64,000 nt of DNA. Origin: Corynebacterium tuberculostearicum. Its GTDB lineage: Bacteria > Actinomycetota > Actinomycetes > Mycobacteriales > Mycobacteriaceae. The notes beneath the pieces were generated by a model, which did no database searches, was not told where the DNA came from, and was given only the letters and a program-made list of their open reading frames with translations. Positions 56,800 to 64,000 of this stretch are shown here, in pieces. The position numbers and the translations under genes were made by a program. Where the stretch lies: the NCBI RefSeq assembly GCF_013408445.1, contig NZ_JACBZL010000001.1:1302001-1366000 (forward strand), written 5' to 3'. The stretch's first letter is position 1. Each line of letters starts with the position of its first letter.

Positions 56800-59568
56800 A
56801 TGTCTTCTCGCCGCCTCGGCGCGCTGGCACTTGCCACCGCCTTGTCTTCTGCCGCCCTTGCCGTTCCTACCGCCACGGCCGCCACCGATGGCTCCGCCGC
56901 AGTCATCTCCGAGGTCTACGGGGGCGGCGGCAATAAGGGCGCTGCCTTCACCCATGACTTCATCGAGCTCTATAACCCCACCGATGCCCCGATTGACCTG
57001 ACCGGCTACACCGTGGAGTACTTCTCCGCCTCCGGAAATACCGGCGGCAAGGTGGCGCTTTCCGGCACCATCGCCCCGCACGGCTACTTCCTGGTGCAAG
57101 GCGCGGCCGGCAATGGCGCGGGCGAGGCCCTGCCTGCCCCAGATGCCGAGGGCAGCCTCAACATGTCCGGCTCCAAGGGCTCCGTGCAGCTTGCCGACGC
57201 CACCGGCACCCCCATCGATGCCATCGGCTACGGCGCCGCTTCCCTCAAGGAAGGCACCGCCGCCGCGGGCCTGTCCAATGCCAAGTCCGCCTCCCGCGAC
57301 GCCGAGGGCACCGATAGCGATGACAACGCCGCCGATTTCACCAGCGGCGCCCCTACCCCGACCAACTCCGGTAACGAGGCCCCCGCCCCGCAGCCTGAGG
57401 AGCCGGCAAAGCCCGAGCAGCCTGCTCCCGAGGGCGTCACTGCCATCGCCGATATCCAGGGCACCGGCGCCGAATCCCCGCTCAAGGACCAGACCGTGGC
57501 CACCGAGGGCGTCGTCACCGGCGTGTGGTCCGAAGGCGGACTCAATGGCTTCACCATCCAGACGGGCGGCACCGGCGCCGAGACTACCGACGCCTCCCAG
57601 GCCCTCTTCGTGTACATGGGCGATAAGCCGGCCGACCAATACCCAGCCCTCGCGGATTCCGTCGCGGTCACCGGCAAGGTCTCCGAGTTCTACGGTTCCA
57701 CCCAAATCACCGCCTCCGCGGTCACGCAGCTCGATACCCCGCTGGAGAAGGTCACCCCGCTCAAGGTAGACCAACTTCCCGATGGCAACGAGGCACGTGA
57801 GCCCTTCGAGCACATGCTCATCCAGCCCGGCGAGCACACCGTGACCAATAACTACTCGCTCAACCAGTACGGCGAGGTCGGACTCGCCCCCGGCAAGGAA
57901 GCCCTCCGTCAGCCTTCCGATATCTTCTCCCCCTCCACGGAACCCAACTCCGATATTCAGAAGCTGACCAAGGACAACGCCGATAAGCTGGTCGCCCTGG
58001 ACGATGGCCGCACCCGCGACTATCTCAAGACCGACCAGAACACTCCACTGCCCTATATCGCCCAGGATGATGCCCAGACCATCAAGTCCCTGCGCACCAC
58101 CGATACCGTGACTTTCCAGCACCCAGTCATCGTGGGCTTCTCTCATGAGCAGTGGCGCTTCCAGCCCACCACCCCGGTCACCGGCAACACCAAGGGCGCA
58201 GACCTGCCCATCTCTTGGGAGGACTCCCGCGCGGCCGAGCTACACGCCATCGATGACGTCAAGGGCGAGTACACCATCGGCGCCTTCAACGTGCTGAACT
58301 ACTTCACCTCCCTCGGTGAGGAATTCGGCGGCAGCGCCTACACCGACCGCGAGGGCAATAAGGTCACCGTCAACCGCGGTAAGACCCGCGGCGCCTATAC
58401 CCAATCGGCACTCGAGGACCAAGAACGCAAGATCGTCGCCGCCATCAACGGCCTCGATGCCGACGTCATCGGCCTTTCCGAAATCGAAGATGGCTACGCC
58501 GTTACCGGTGACTTCGCCCAGCGCGATAAGGCGCTCAAGCACCTGACGGAAAAGCTCAACGAGGCCGCCGGTTCCGAGAAGTGGGCCTTTGTCCCCTCGC
58601 CTTCCCAGGACGCCGTACCGGACTCCCCGGACGTCATCCGTACCGCGTTCATCTATCACAAGGATGTGGTCAAGCCCGTCGGCGAATCCCGCATCTTCCA
58701 GGATGATCGCTTCACCGGCACCGCCCGCGAACCGCTCGCCCAAGAATTCCAACCGCTGAAGGAGGGCGAGGAATCCTTCGTTGCCGTGGCCAACCACTTC
58801 AAGTCCAAGGGCTCGGTAGCCAAGGGCGACGCCGACTCCGGCGACGGCCAGGGCAATAACCCGAACGTTCGCAACGCGCAGGCCCAGGCCGTCCTCGATG
58901 CGCTGCACAAGCAGGAGGACTGGAAGGACAAGCCGCTATTCGCCCTGGGTGATTTCAATACCTACACCCACGAGACCGCGCTCGATGTCTTCCGCAACGA
59001 TGGCTTCACCGTCCCTGCCGAAAAGTACGAGGCTGACCCTTCCTACCAGTTCTCCGGCCTGCTTGGCACCCTCGACCACGTGCTGGCCAATAAGGTTGCC
59101 ACCGGCACGCTTGACGACGCCCAAGTGTGGAACATCAACGCCGACGAACCCGTCGCCTTCGAATACTCCCGCCGCAACTACAACATCGTGGACTTCTACG
59201 ATGACTCCCCATTCCGCGCCTCCGACCACGACCCGGTCAAGGTCGGCTTCACCCTCGGCGCGGACGACTCCGCCGGCCAGCCGGATGCCCCTTCAGACAA
59301 GCCCTCCGATGAGCCAGGTAAGCCAGAGGACAAGCCCTCCGATCATCCTTCTGAAAAGCCGAATAAGCCTGCCTCCGGCTCTGGCTCTAGCTCCAGCACC
59401 AGCTCCGTCGGCGCAGGCATCGCCGCCGCCATCGCGGCCATCGTCGGCCTTGTCGCCATCCCTGGTTTCCTCGCCGTGACCGGCAACCTCCACAAGGCCA
59501 TCCCGGCCCCCATCTGGGTCATGCTGCCAAAGGAAGTGAAGAACTTCATCACTAGCCTGCAGCGCTAA
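56800..59568 (+). CDS. ExeM/NucH-type secreted endonuclease, membrane-anchored
   Basis: 922 aa. Signal peptide (1-28, AVPTATAA). A lamin-tail-like domain at about 30-170 (VISEVYGGGGNKGAAFTHDFIEL) is followed by a Pro/Glu linker, an OB-fold-like segment at about 215-320, and an endonuclease/exonuclease/phosphatase domain at about 485-815. Catalytic motifs are IGAFNVLNYF, DVIGLSEIED, VAVANHFKSKG, ALGDFNTYTHE and ASDHDPVKV. A Pro/Ser/Lys-rich stalk and a transmembrane helix near 870-895 follow. It degrades extracellular DNA, for phosphate or biofilm release. No Gram-positive LPxTG motif is visible. Confidence 0.9.
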   Translation: MSSRRLGALALATALSSAALAVPTATAATDGSAAVISEVYGGGGNKGAAFTHDFIELYNPTDAPIDLTGYTVEYFSASGNTGGKVALSGTIAPHGYFLVQGAAGNGAGEALPAPDAEGSLNMSGSKGSVQLADATGTPIDAIGYGAASLKEGTAAAGLSNAKSASRDAEGTDSDDNAADFTSGAPTPTNSGNEAPAPQPEEPAKPEQPAPEGVTAIADIQGTGAESPLKDQTVATEGVVTGVWSEGGLNGFTIQTGGTGAETTDASQALFVYMGDKPADQYPALADSVAVTGKVSEFYGSTQITASAVTQLDTPLEKVTPLKVDQLPDGNEAREPFEHMLIQPGEHTVTNNYSLNQYGEVGLAPGKEALRQPSDIFSPSTEPNSDIQKLTKDNADKLVALDDGRTRDYLKTDQNTPLPYIAQDDAQTIKSLRTTDTVTFQHPVIVGFSHEQWRFQPTTPVTGNTKGADLPISWEDSRAAELHAIDDVKGEYTIGAFNVLNYFTSLGEEFGGSAYTDREGNKVTVNRGKTRGAYTQSALEDQERKIVAAINGLDADVIGLSEIEDGYAVTGDFAQRDKALKHLTEKLNEAAGSEKWAFVPSPSQDAVPDSPDVIRTAFIYHKDVVKPVGESRIFQDDRFTGTAREPLAQEFQPLKEGEESFVAVANHFKSKGSVAKGDADSGDGQGNNPNVRNAQAQAVLDALHKQEDWKDKPLFALGDFNTYTHETALDVFRNDGFTVPAEKYEADPSYQFSGLLGTLDHVLANKVATGTLDDAQVWNINADEPVAFEYSRRNYNIVDFYDDSPFRASDHDPVKVGFTLGADDSAGQPDAPSDKPSDEPGKPEDKPSDHPSEKPNKPASGSGSSSSTSSVGAGIAAAIAAIVGLVAIPGFLAVTGNLHKAIPAPIWVMLPKEVKNFITSLQR

Positions 59569-59583
59569 CCTCCCACAAACGCA

Positions 59584-59633
59584 AACCCCGCTCGCTTTTG
59601 GATAAATCCCAAGCGGCGGGGTCTTAATTTTTG
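59584..59633 (+). terminator. Nuclease-gene terminator
   Basis: ACCCCGC pairs with GCGGGGT, with a partial inner pairing TTTGG/CCCAA, followed by CTTAATTTTT. Confidence 0.75.
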
Positions 59634-59642
59634 TGATTTCAA

Positions 59643-59707
59643 CGATTTCGTCCATATAAACCACCGCAACCGTCGACGGAAATGGGCGTTTATATGGACG
59701 AAAATCG
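59643..59707. repeat. Long imperfect inverted repeat
   Basis: CGATTTCGTCCATATAAAC (59643-59661) matches the complement of 59688-59707, with one extra T in the second arm and a 26-bp centre. It differs from the terminator before it. It could be a small mobile repeat or a regulator site. Confidence 0.6.
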
Positions 59708-59757
59708 CGAAGCTGTGCTTATTGCTCCGCGGATCCTCTGACGAGGGAATGCGCAGG

Positions 59758-60441
59758 CTATTTTGGAAGGTAAGCGCCGTAATCGGCAGGGGTCGCGCCG
59801 GCGTTGATGGCCCGGTCGGCGGCTTTGACGAAGTCATTGATTACTTTGCGGTCATCCAGGTTGCGGCCGGAAACCGAAAGGCGGACCGTATTGCCGCGCT
59901 GGGCGGAGCGCTCAGCAGCGCGAATAATGTTCTTGCGCCACCACTTGGCGGAACCAAAGCCTTCACCGAAAGAAAGGTTGCGGGCTTGGTGGAACTTACC
60001 GGAATTAATCTGGAGGATGCCGCGGGTGGAGGCGGCTACCTCAAACTTGAACTGCGGCAAGACCTGCAAGGTGCCGGGCGACATGCGCCAGCGAGGGGGC
60101 GCAAAGATGGTGGGCTCGAAGCCAATCTTGGCCATCTGGCGGGTAGCTCCGGCGAGGCGCAACTTCGCCTCGTGTGAATCGAGGTTGGCGAATTCCGCGC
60201 GGCGGCCCTGCACCGAGCGATCGAAACCGTTCAGGATAAGAACGCGGCCGGCATCGGCTTGGTCTTGGAGCCACTTTTTGGTGTCTTTGTCTTTGGCGAG
60301 GTGCCAGTTGCCGTCGATATGCGGGGCAATCAGCAGGGAAACAGGAATCTCCTCCCGATCAAGGATCGAGAGGAGCCGGCTAGCCTGCTTCCGTGTGTCA
60401 TCAAAGATGCTGGAGATAGATACCAGAAGGTGGCCATTCAT
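59758..60441 (-). CDS. DUF2334-type polysaccharide deacetylase-like protein
   Basis: 227 aa, no signal peptide. It has a (beta/alpha) barrel look: start HLLVSISSIFDDTRKQASRLL with the Asp-Asp pair near 14, LLIAPHIDGNW near 37, and GFEPTIFAPPRWRMSPGTL near 108. This is the NodB-homology arrangement of DUF2334 proteins. The substrate is unknown. A -10 (GATAAT, 60449-60454) ends 7 nt before ATG, with no ribosome-binding site, so it is probably leaderless. Confidence 0.75.
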   Translation of the reverse strand: MNGHLLVSISSIFDDTRKQASRLLSILDREEIPVSLLIAPHIDGNWHLAKDKDTKKWLQDQADAGRVLILNGFDRSVQGRRAEFANLDSHEAKLRLAGATRQMAKIGFEPTIFAPPRWRMSPGTLQVLPQFKFEVAASTRGILQINSGKFHQARNLSFGEGFGSAKWWRKNIIRAAERSAQRGNTVRLSVSGRNLDDRKVINDFVKAADRAINAGATPADYGAYLPK

Positions 60442-60497
60442 AAGGAAAATTATCGCACAGGAATTTAGGATTCGCGCGTTGGCCCCCTATCCGGGTT

Positions 60498-62621
60498 TTA
60501 CTTCTCCAAGCCGGTGGCCTTGTTGATGGTCCACGCGTACTCGAAGGCATTCTGGCGCCACTTTTCATAGCGACCGGACACGCCGCCATGGCCCGCGGCC
60601 ATTTCGGTTTTGAGCAAGAACTCGCCGCCGGTGGCCGTCGTTCGCAGCTGGGCGATCCACTTGGCCGGCTCAACATAGAGCACGCGGGTGTCATTGAGCG
60701 AGGTAATGGCCAGGATGTCCGGGTAGTCCTTAGCCTCGATGTTTTCGTACGGCGAGTAGGACTTCATGTAGTCATAAACCTCTGGGTCGTGGTACGGGTC
60801 GCCCCACTCCTCCCATTCAGGCACCGTAAGTGGAAGCTCCGGCATGAGAATGGAGGTCAGCGGATCGACGAACGGCACGACGGCCTGGATGGCGGTGAAG
60901 CGATCCGGGGCCATATTGGCAATCGCACCCATGAGCATGCCACCGGCCGAACCGCCCTCGGCCACCATCTGGTCAGCGGTGGTCACCCCGCGGGCGATGA
61001 GGTCATCGGCGACATCGATGAAGTCAGTGAAGGTGTTTTTCTTCTTGAGCATCTTGCCGTCGTCGTACCAGGTACGGCCCATCTCGCCGCCGCCACGGAC
61101 ATGGGCCACGGCGAAGATCATGCCGCGGTCCATGAGGGACAGGCGGGTAACGGAGAATGCCGGATCCACGCTGACCTCATAGGAACCGTAACCATAGAGC
61201 AGGGTCGGATTCGGCTGAGTGCGGTCGAGGTCGGCGCGGTGGACAATGGATACGGGGATATCGGTGCCGTCGGCAGCCGTGGTCCACAGTCGGTAGGCCA
61301 CATAGTCATCCGGGTTATAACCGCCGGGAACCTCCTGCTCCTTGAGGAGAGTAAATTCGCCGGTATCCACGCGGTAATCAAAGAGCTGGGAGGGCTGGGT
61401 GAACGACACGTAGCTCACGCGCAGCACCGGTGCGTCCCACTCGGGGTTGCCGGATACGGACACGGTGAAGAGTTCTTCGTCGAAGTTGAGCTCTTCGAAT
61501 TCGCTAAAGCCGTCGTTCACACGCATGATGGCGGCGCGGCCGATGCCGCCGCGGCGGTAGCCCACCACAATCTGATCGCGGTAGGTGTCCACGCCCTCGA
61601 TGCGGGTGGTCTCCTCGTGCGGCAAGAGCGCCGGCAGGTCACGTAGGGTGGGCAGCTCATCCTTGGCCTTGGTATATCCGACCTCGAAGTTGGGGCCGGT
61701 GGCGTTGTGGGTGACGATCCAGTAATCCTCGCCCTTAACGACGGCGTGATCGACGTCGTAGTCCACGCCAGATTCGCGCTCCCACAGCAGGCGGAATTCA
61801 CCCTCGGGGTTGTCTTCTTCGAGGACCCACACCTCAGAAGTCACCTTGGAGCTCACGCCAAGGAAGAGGTATTTATCGGAGCGAGCGCTGCCGATGCCGA
61901 CGTTGAAGTGCTCGTCTTCTTCCTTGAACACCTGCACGTCTTCGGACTGCGCGGTACCGACCTTGTGGCGCCAGATGGCGTCAGGGCGCCATGCCTCGTC
62001 GACGGTCGTGTAAAAGATATAGCCGTCACCGGCCCAGGTGGCGCCGTAGAAGATGCCCTTGAGGTGGTCGTCGAGAAGCGCGCCGCTTTCCAAGTCCTTA
62101 ATATAGAGCTCAAAACGCTCGTCGCCGGCGAAGTCCACGGAATAGGCCAGGTAGCGGCCGGAATCAGAGATGGAGGCAGCGCCGAGGGCAAAGAAGTCCT
62201 TGCCCTCCGCCAGCGCGTTGGCGTCAAGGATAATCTCCTCGCCTTCCGGGGTGCCTTCCTCTGGGATAACCGGGGCAGTCCATGGGTCAGCCCCCTCCTC
62301 TACCGGGAGCCGGCAAGAATAGCCGTAGCTCTTGCCCTCCTCGGTACGGCCGTAGTACCAGTAATCGCCGCGGCGAGAAGGCACGGACATATCGGTTTGC
62401 TTGATGCGGGACTTAATCTCCTGGAAGATATTCTCCGTCATCTCATCCAAGTGCGCGGTCTTCGCCTTGGTGTAATCATTTTCTGCGTTGAGGTAATCCA
62501 GGGTTTCCTGGGATTCCTTATCGCGCAGCCACTCGTAGTTATCCACGAACTCGCGTCCGTGGAAGGAACGGGTCACGGGGTGGACGGCGGCCACGGGGGC
62601 GGAAAGATTCTCGTTGCTCAT
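60498..62621 (-). CDS. ptrB: Oligopeptidase B (S9A serine peptidase)
   Basis: 707-aa cytoplasmic prolyl-oligopeptidase-family enzyme that cleaves after Arg/Lys in short peptides. An N-terminal seven-bladed propeller (about 70-410) is followed by an alpha/beta hydrolase domain. Catalytic triad: Ser in AEGGSAGGMLMGA near 550, Asp in SLNDTRV near 640, His in AAGHGGVSG near 675. HVRGGGEMGRTWYDDGK near 510 is the S9A family hallmark. It ends 39 bp before the purC stop on the same strand. Confidence 0.94.
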   Translation of the reverse strand: MSNENLSAPVAAVHPVTRSFHGREFVDNYEWLRDKESQETLDYLNAENDYTKAKTAHLDEMTENIFQEIKSRIKQTDMSVPSRRGDYWYYGRTEEGKSYGYSCRLPVEEGADPWTAPVIPEEGTPEGEEIILDANALAEGKDFFALGAASISDSGRYLAYSVDFAGDERFELYIKDLESGALLDDHLKGIFYGATWAGDGYIFYTTVDEAWRPDAIWRHKVGTAQSEDVQVFKEEDEHFNVGIGSARSDKYLFLGVSSKVTSEVWVLEEDNPEGEFRLLWERESGVDYDVDHAVVKGEDYWIVTHNATGPNFEVGYTKAKDELPTLRDLPALLPHEETTRIEGVDTYRDQIVVGYRRGGIGRAAIMRVNDGFSEFEELNFDEELFTVSVSGNPEWDAPVLRVSYVSFTQPSQLFDYRVDTGEFTLLKEQEVPGGYNPDDYVAYRLWTTAADGTDIPVSIVHRADLDRTQPNPTLLYGYGSYEVSVDPAFSVTRLSLMDRGMIFAVAHVRGGGEMGRTWYDDGKMLKKKNTFTDFIDVADDLIARGVTTADQMVAEGGSAGGMLMGAIANMAPDRFTAIQAVVPFVDPLTSILMPELPLTVPEWEEWGDPYHDPEVYDYMKSYSPYENIEAKDYPDILAITSLNDTRVLYVEPAKWIAQLRTTATGGEFLLKTEMAAGHGGVSGRYEKWRQNAFEYAWTINKATGLEK

Positions 62622-62660
62622 GCCGCCCCACTGTACGCGTGGCGCCCCGTAGAGCGAGAG

Positions 62661-63554
62661 CTAGGCCTCGGGCGAGAGGAAGTCCGCAAAGCGCTCGCCG
62701 GAAAGCCGCTCATAGGCCTCGATGTAGCGCAGGCGGGTGGCGGAAACGACGTCGCCGGGAAGCTGGGGCGGGGTGCCGTCGGCGGCTTGATCCCACCCGG
62801 AGGCGTCGGAAGTCAGCCAATTGCGCACGTACTGCTTGTCGAAGGACGGCTGGACCTCGCCCTCCACGTAGGAATCGGCCGGCCAGTAGCGGGAGGAATC
62901 TGGGGTAAGGACCTCATCGGCCAGCACGAGGGTGCCGTCTTGGTCTAGGCCGAACTCAAACTTGGTATCGGCGAGGATAATGCCCTTCTCCTCCGCGAGC
63001 GCGGCGGCCTCGGAGTAGATGCGGAGGGTGGCCGCGCGCAGCTCTTCGGCGCGCTCTGCGCCCAGCTTGTCCACCACGTAGTCGAAGGAGACGTTCTCAT
63101 CGTGCTCGCCCTGTTCTGCTTTGGTGGCCGGGGTGAAGATGGGCTCGGGCAGGCGGGAAGCCTCAACCAGGCCCTCCGGCAGCTCGATACCGCAGACGGT
63201 GCCGTTGGCTTTGTACTCCTTCAGGCCGGAACCGGTGAGGAAGCCGCGGGCCACGCACTCGAAGGGCAGCATATCCAGCTTCTTGACCACCATCGCGCGG
63301 CCGAGGCACTCGGCGGGGATGCGCTCATCATCGAGCGGGCCGGCCAGGTGGTTGGGGAAATCGATGGAGTCGAAGAAGAACTTCGAGGTTGCGGTCAGCA
63401 CGCAACCCTTGTCCGGGATGGCCGGTTCGAGGGCGTGGTCGTAGGCCGAGATGCGGTCCGAAACCACCATCAACAGGGTGTTCTCGTCTACATCGTAGAT
63501 ATCGCGGACCTTGCCGGAGGCAAGATGGGTATAAGAAGAAAGCTCAGGTCGCAT
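62661..63554 (-). CDS. purC: SAICAR synthetase
   Basis: Phosphoribosylaminoimidazole-succinocarboxamide synthase (step 7 of purine synthesis). About 297 aa from ATG 63554 ([20 protein letters not shown]), the conserved start; ATG 63563 (MKVMRP) is also possible. Motifs: [40 protein letters not shown] near 105, and [14 protein letters not shown] near 195. Intact, and upstream of ptrB. Confidence 0.95.
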   Translation of the reverse strand: MRPELSSYTHLASGKVRDIYDVDENTLLMVVSDRISAYDHALEPAIPDKGCVLTATSKFFFDSIDFPNHLAGPLDDERIPAECLGRAMVVKKLDMLPFECVARGFLTGSGLKEYKANGTVCGIELPEGLVEASRLPEPIFTPATKAEQGEHDENVSFDYVVDKLGAERAEELRAATLRIYSEAAALAEEKGIILADTKFEFGLDQDGTLVLADEVLTPDSSRYWPADSYVEGEVQPSFDKQYVRNWLTSDASGWDQAADGTPPQLPGDVVSATRLRYIEAYERLSGERFADFLSPEA

Positions 63555-63620
63555 GACCTTCATTCTAGCGCCCAGGGGTAGCGAGCACGTTTCGATCAAA
63601 TAAGCCCCGAAATCCGCGTG

Positions 63621-64000
63621 TGAACTGCTCCCCATTAGTTGGACTGAGAAATCAGTTTCCGATTAGTGGGGAGTAGTTTTCATTGAGAGCTCGAAGTTTG
63701 GTGAGTGAGCATCAGCGGGAGCAGTTGGTTGAACTATTTGAGCAAGGCGTGGGCTATCGTGCCGCTGCTACTGCTCTTGGTGTCTCCACATACGCCGCCC
63801 GTATGCTCTGTCGTCGGTTTAAGCTGCATGGCAGACTATGTCTTGTGGAAAAACCGACTAAGCAGCAGTATTCGTTCGAAATCAAGACCGAAGTTGTCCA
63901 ACGCCACCTTTCTGGTGAGACAGCGATGGATCTTGCGCGCGAGTTTGGCCTGTCATCAGAGCACTTGGTCGGCGGATGGTCGAGGAAATGGCGTAAAGGT
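63621..64000 (+). mobile_element. IS3-family (IS150-like) element, left end, runs off window
   Basis: Begins TGAACTGCTCCCCATTAG, then TTGGACTGAG, a typical IS150-group terminal sequence. Its orfA starts near 63683. The right end is outside the window. It is a different element from IS-A and IS-B. Confidence 0.8.
63683..64000 (+). CDS. Transposase OrfA, IS150-like, partial
   Basis: About 106 residues visible, from TTG 63683 or GTG 63701 (SEHQREQLVELFEQGVGYRA). It has two helix-turn-helix units (ATALGVSTYAARMLCRRF and DLAREFGLSSEHLVGGW), as in IS150-group OrfA proteins. It is open to the window edge, so completeness is unknown. Confidence 0.85.
   Translation, partial: MRARSLVSEHQREQLVELFEQGVGYRAAATALGVSTYAARMLCRRFKLHGRLCLVEKPTKQQYSFEIKTEVVQRHLSGETAMDLAREFGLSSEHLVGGWSRKWRKG

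Overview
The window is a high-GC actinobacterial chromosome segment, almost certainly Corynebacterium. The order ramA, cysK, cysE, cat (succinyl-CoA:acetate CoA-transferase), dusB, phoU, pstBACS, mshD, purM, purF, purL-purQ-purS, ptrB, purC follows the layout I know from C. glutamicum. It also has mycothiol synthase, a DUF3073 protein and an LmeA-type protein. The species is not resolved. The second half, from about 24 kb, is mostly conserved core. The first third is accessory and insertion-sequence rich.

Layout: 1-8.3 kb holds a truncated pgm, an AGCS amino-acid:cation symporter, a crcB fluoride-channel pair, a MacB/FtsX-type ABC exporter, an orphan coding fragment, and an MFS exporter preceded by two tiny reading frames and two strong hairpins. 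From 8.9 to 15.7 kb lies a pile of IS3-family elements. I call them IS-A (two identical 1302-bp copies), IS-B (two identical 1323-bp copies in the window), IS-C (an older, interrupted element) and IS-D (a diverged relic of IS-B). They have broken a DUF222/HNH gene and a SWIM/DUF6880-like gene. From 16.0 to 21.3 kb is one rRNA operon (16S-23S-5S) on the minus strand, with no tRNA in the 16S-23S spacer. From 21.9 to 25.8 kb are murA, ramA, cysK and cysE. From 25.9 to 29.4 kb are four kinds of tRNA gene (Phe, Asp x2, Glu, Lys), a von Willebrand factor A surface protein lying between two identical tRNA-Asp copies, and a CsoR repressor. From 29.5 to 43.4 kb are cat, dusB, phoU, the pst phosphate uptake operon, mshD, lmeA-like, a lipid kinase, a nitrobindin-like protein, a class IV aminotransferase, ygfZ and a DUF3073 gene.

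From 43.4 to 63.6 kb lies a dispersed purine cluster: purM, purF, purL-purQ-purS and purC. Between these are a sterol-carrier-family protein, a double-hotdog thioesterase, a lipoprotein asparaginase, a LysR/TDT-transporter pair, a TrhA/hemolysin III protein, an ExeM-type extracellular nuclease, a deacetylase-like protein and oligopeptidase B. The window ends inside another IS3-family (IS150-like) element.

Main points: purM is split by a clean IS-B insertion, so this strain should lack AIR synthetase unless another copy exists, although its other visible pur genes are intact. The MFS exporter has an unusual leader made of two peptides and two hairpins, and one hairpin is a domesticated IS-A end. 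sucCD are absent from their C. glutamicum position, so Cat may supply the succinyl-CoA to succinate step. I found no CRISPR array, prophage or dedicated defence island. Start codons were chosen by homology and ribosome-binding sites. Several genes look leaderless.
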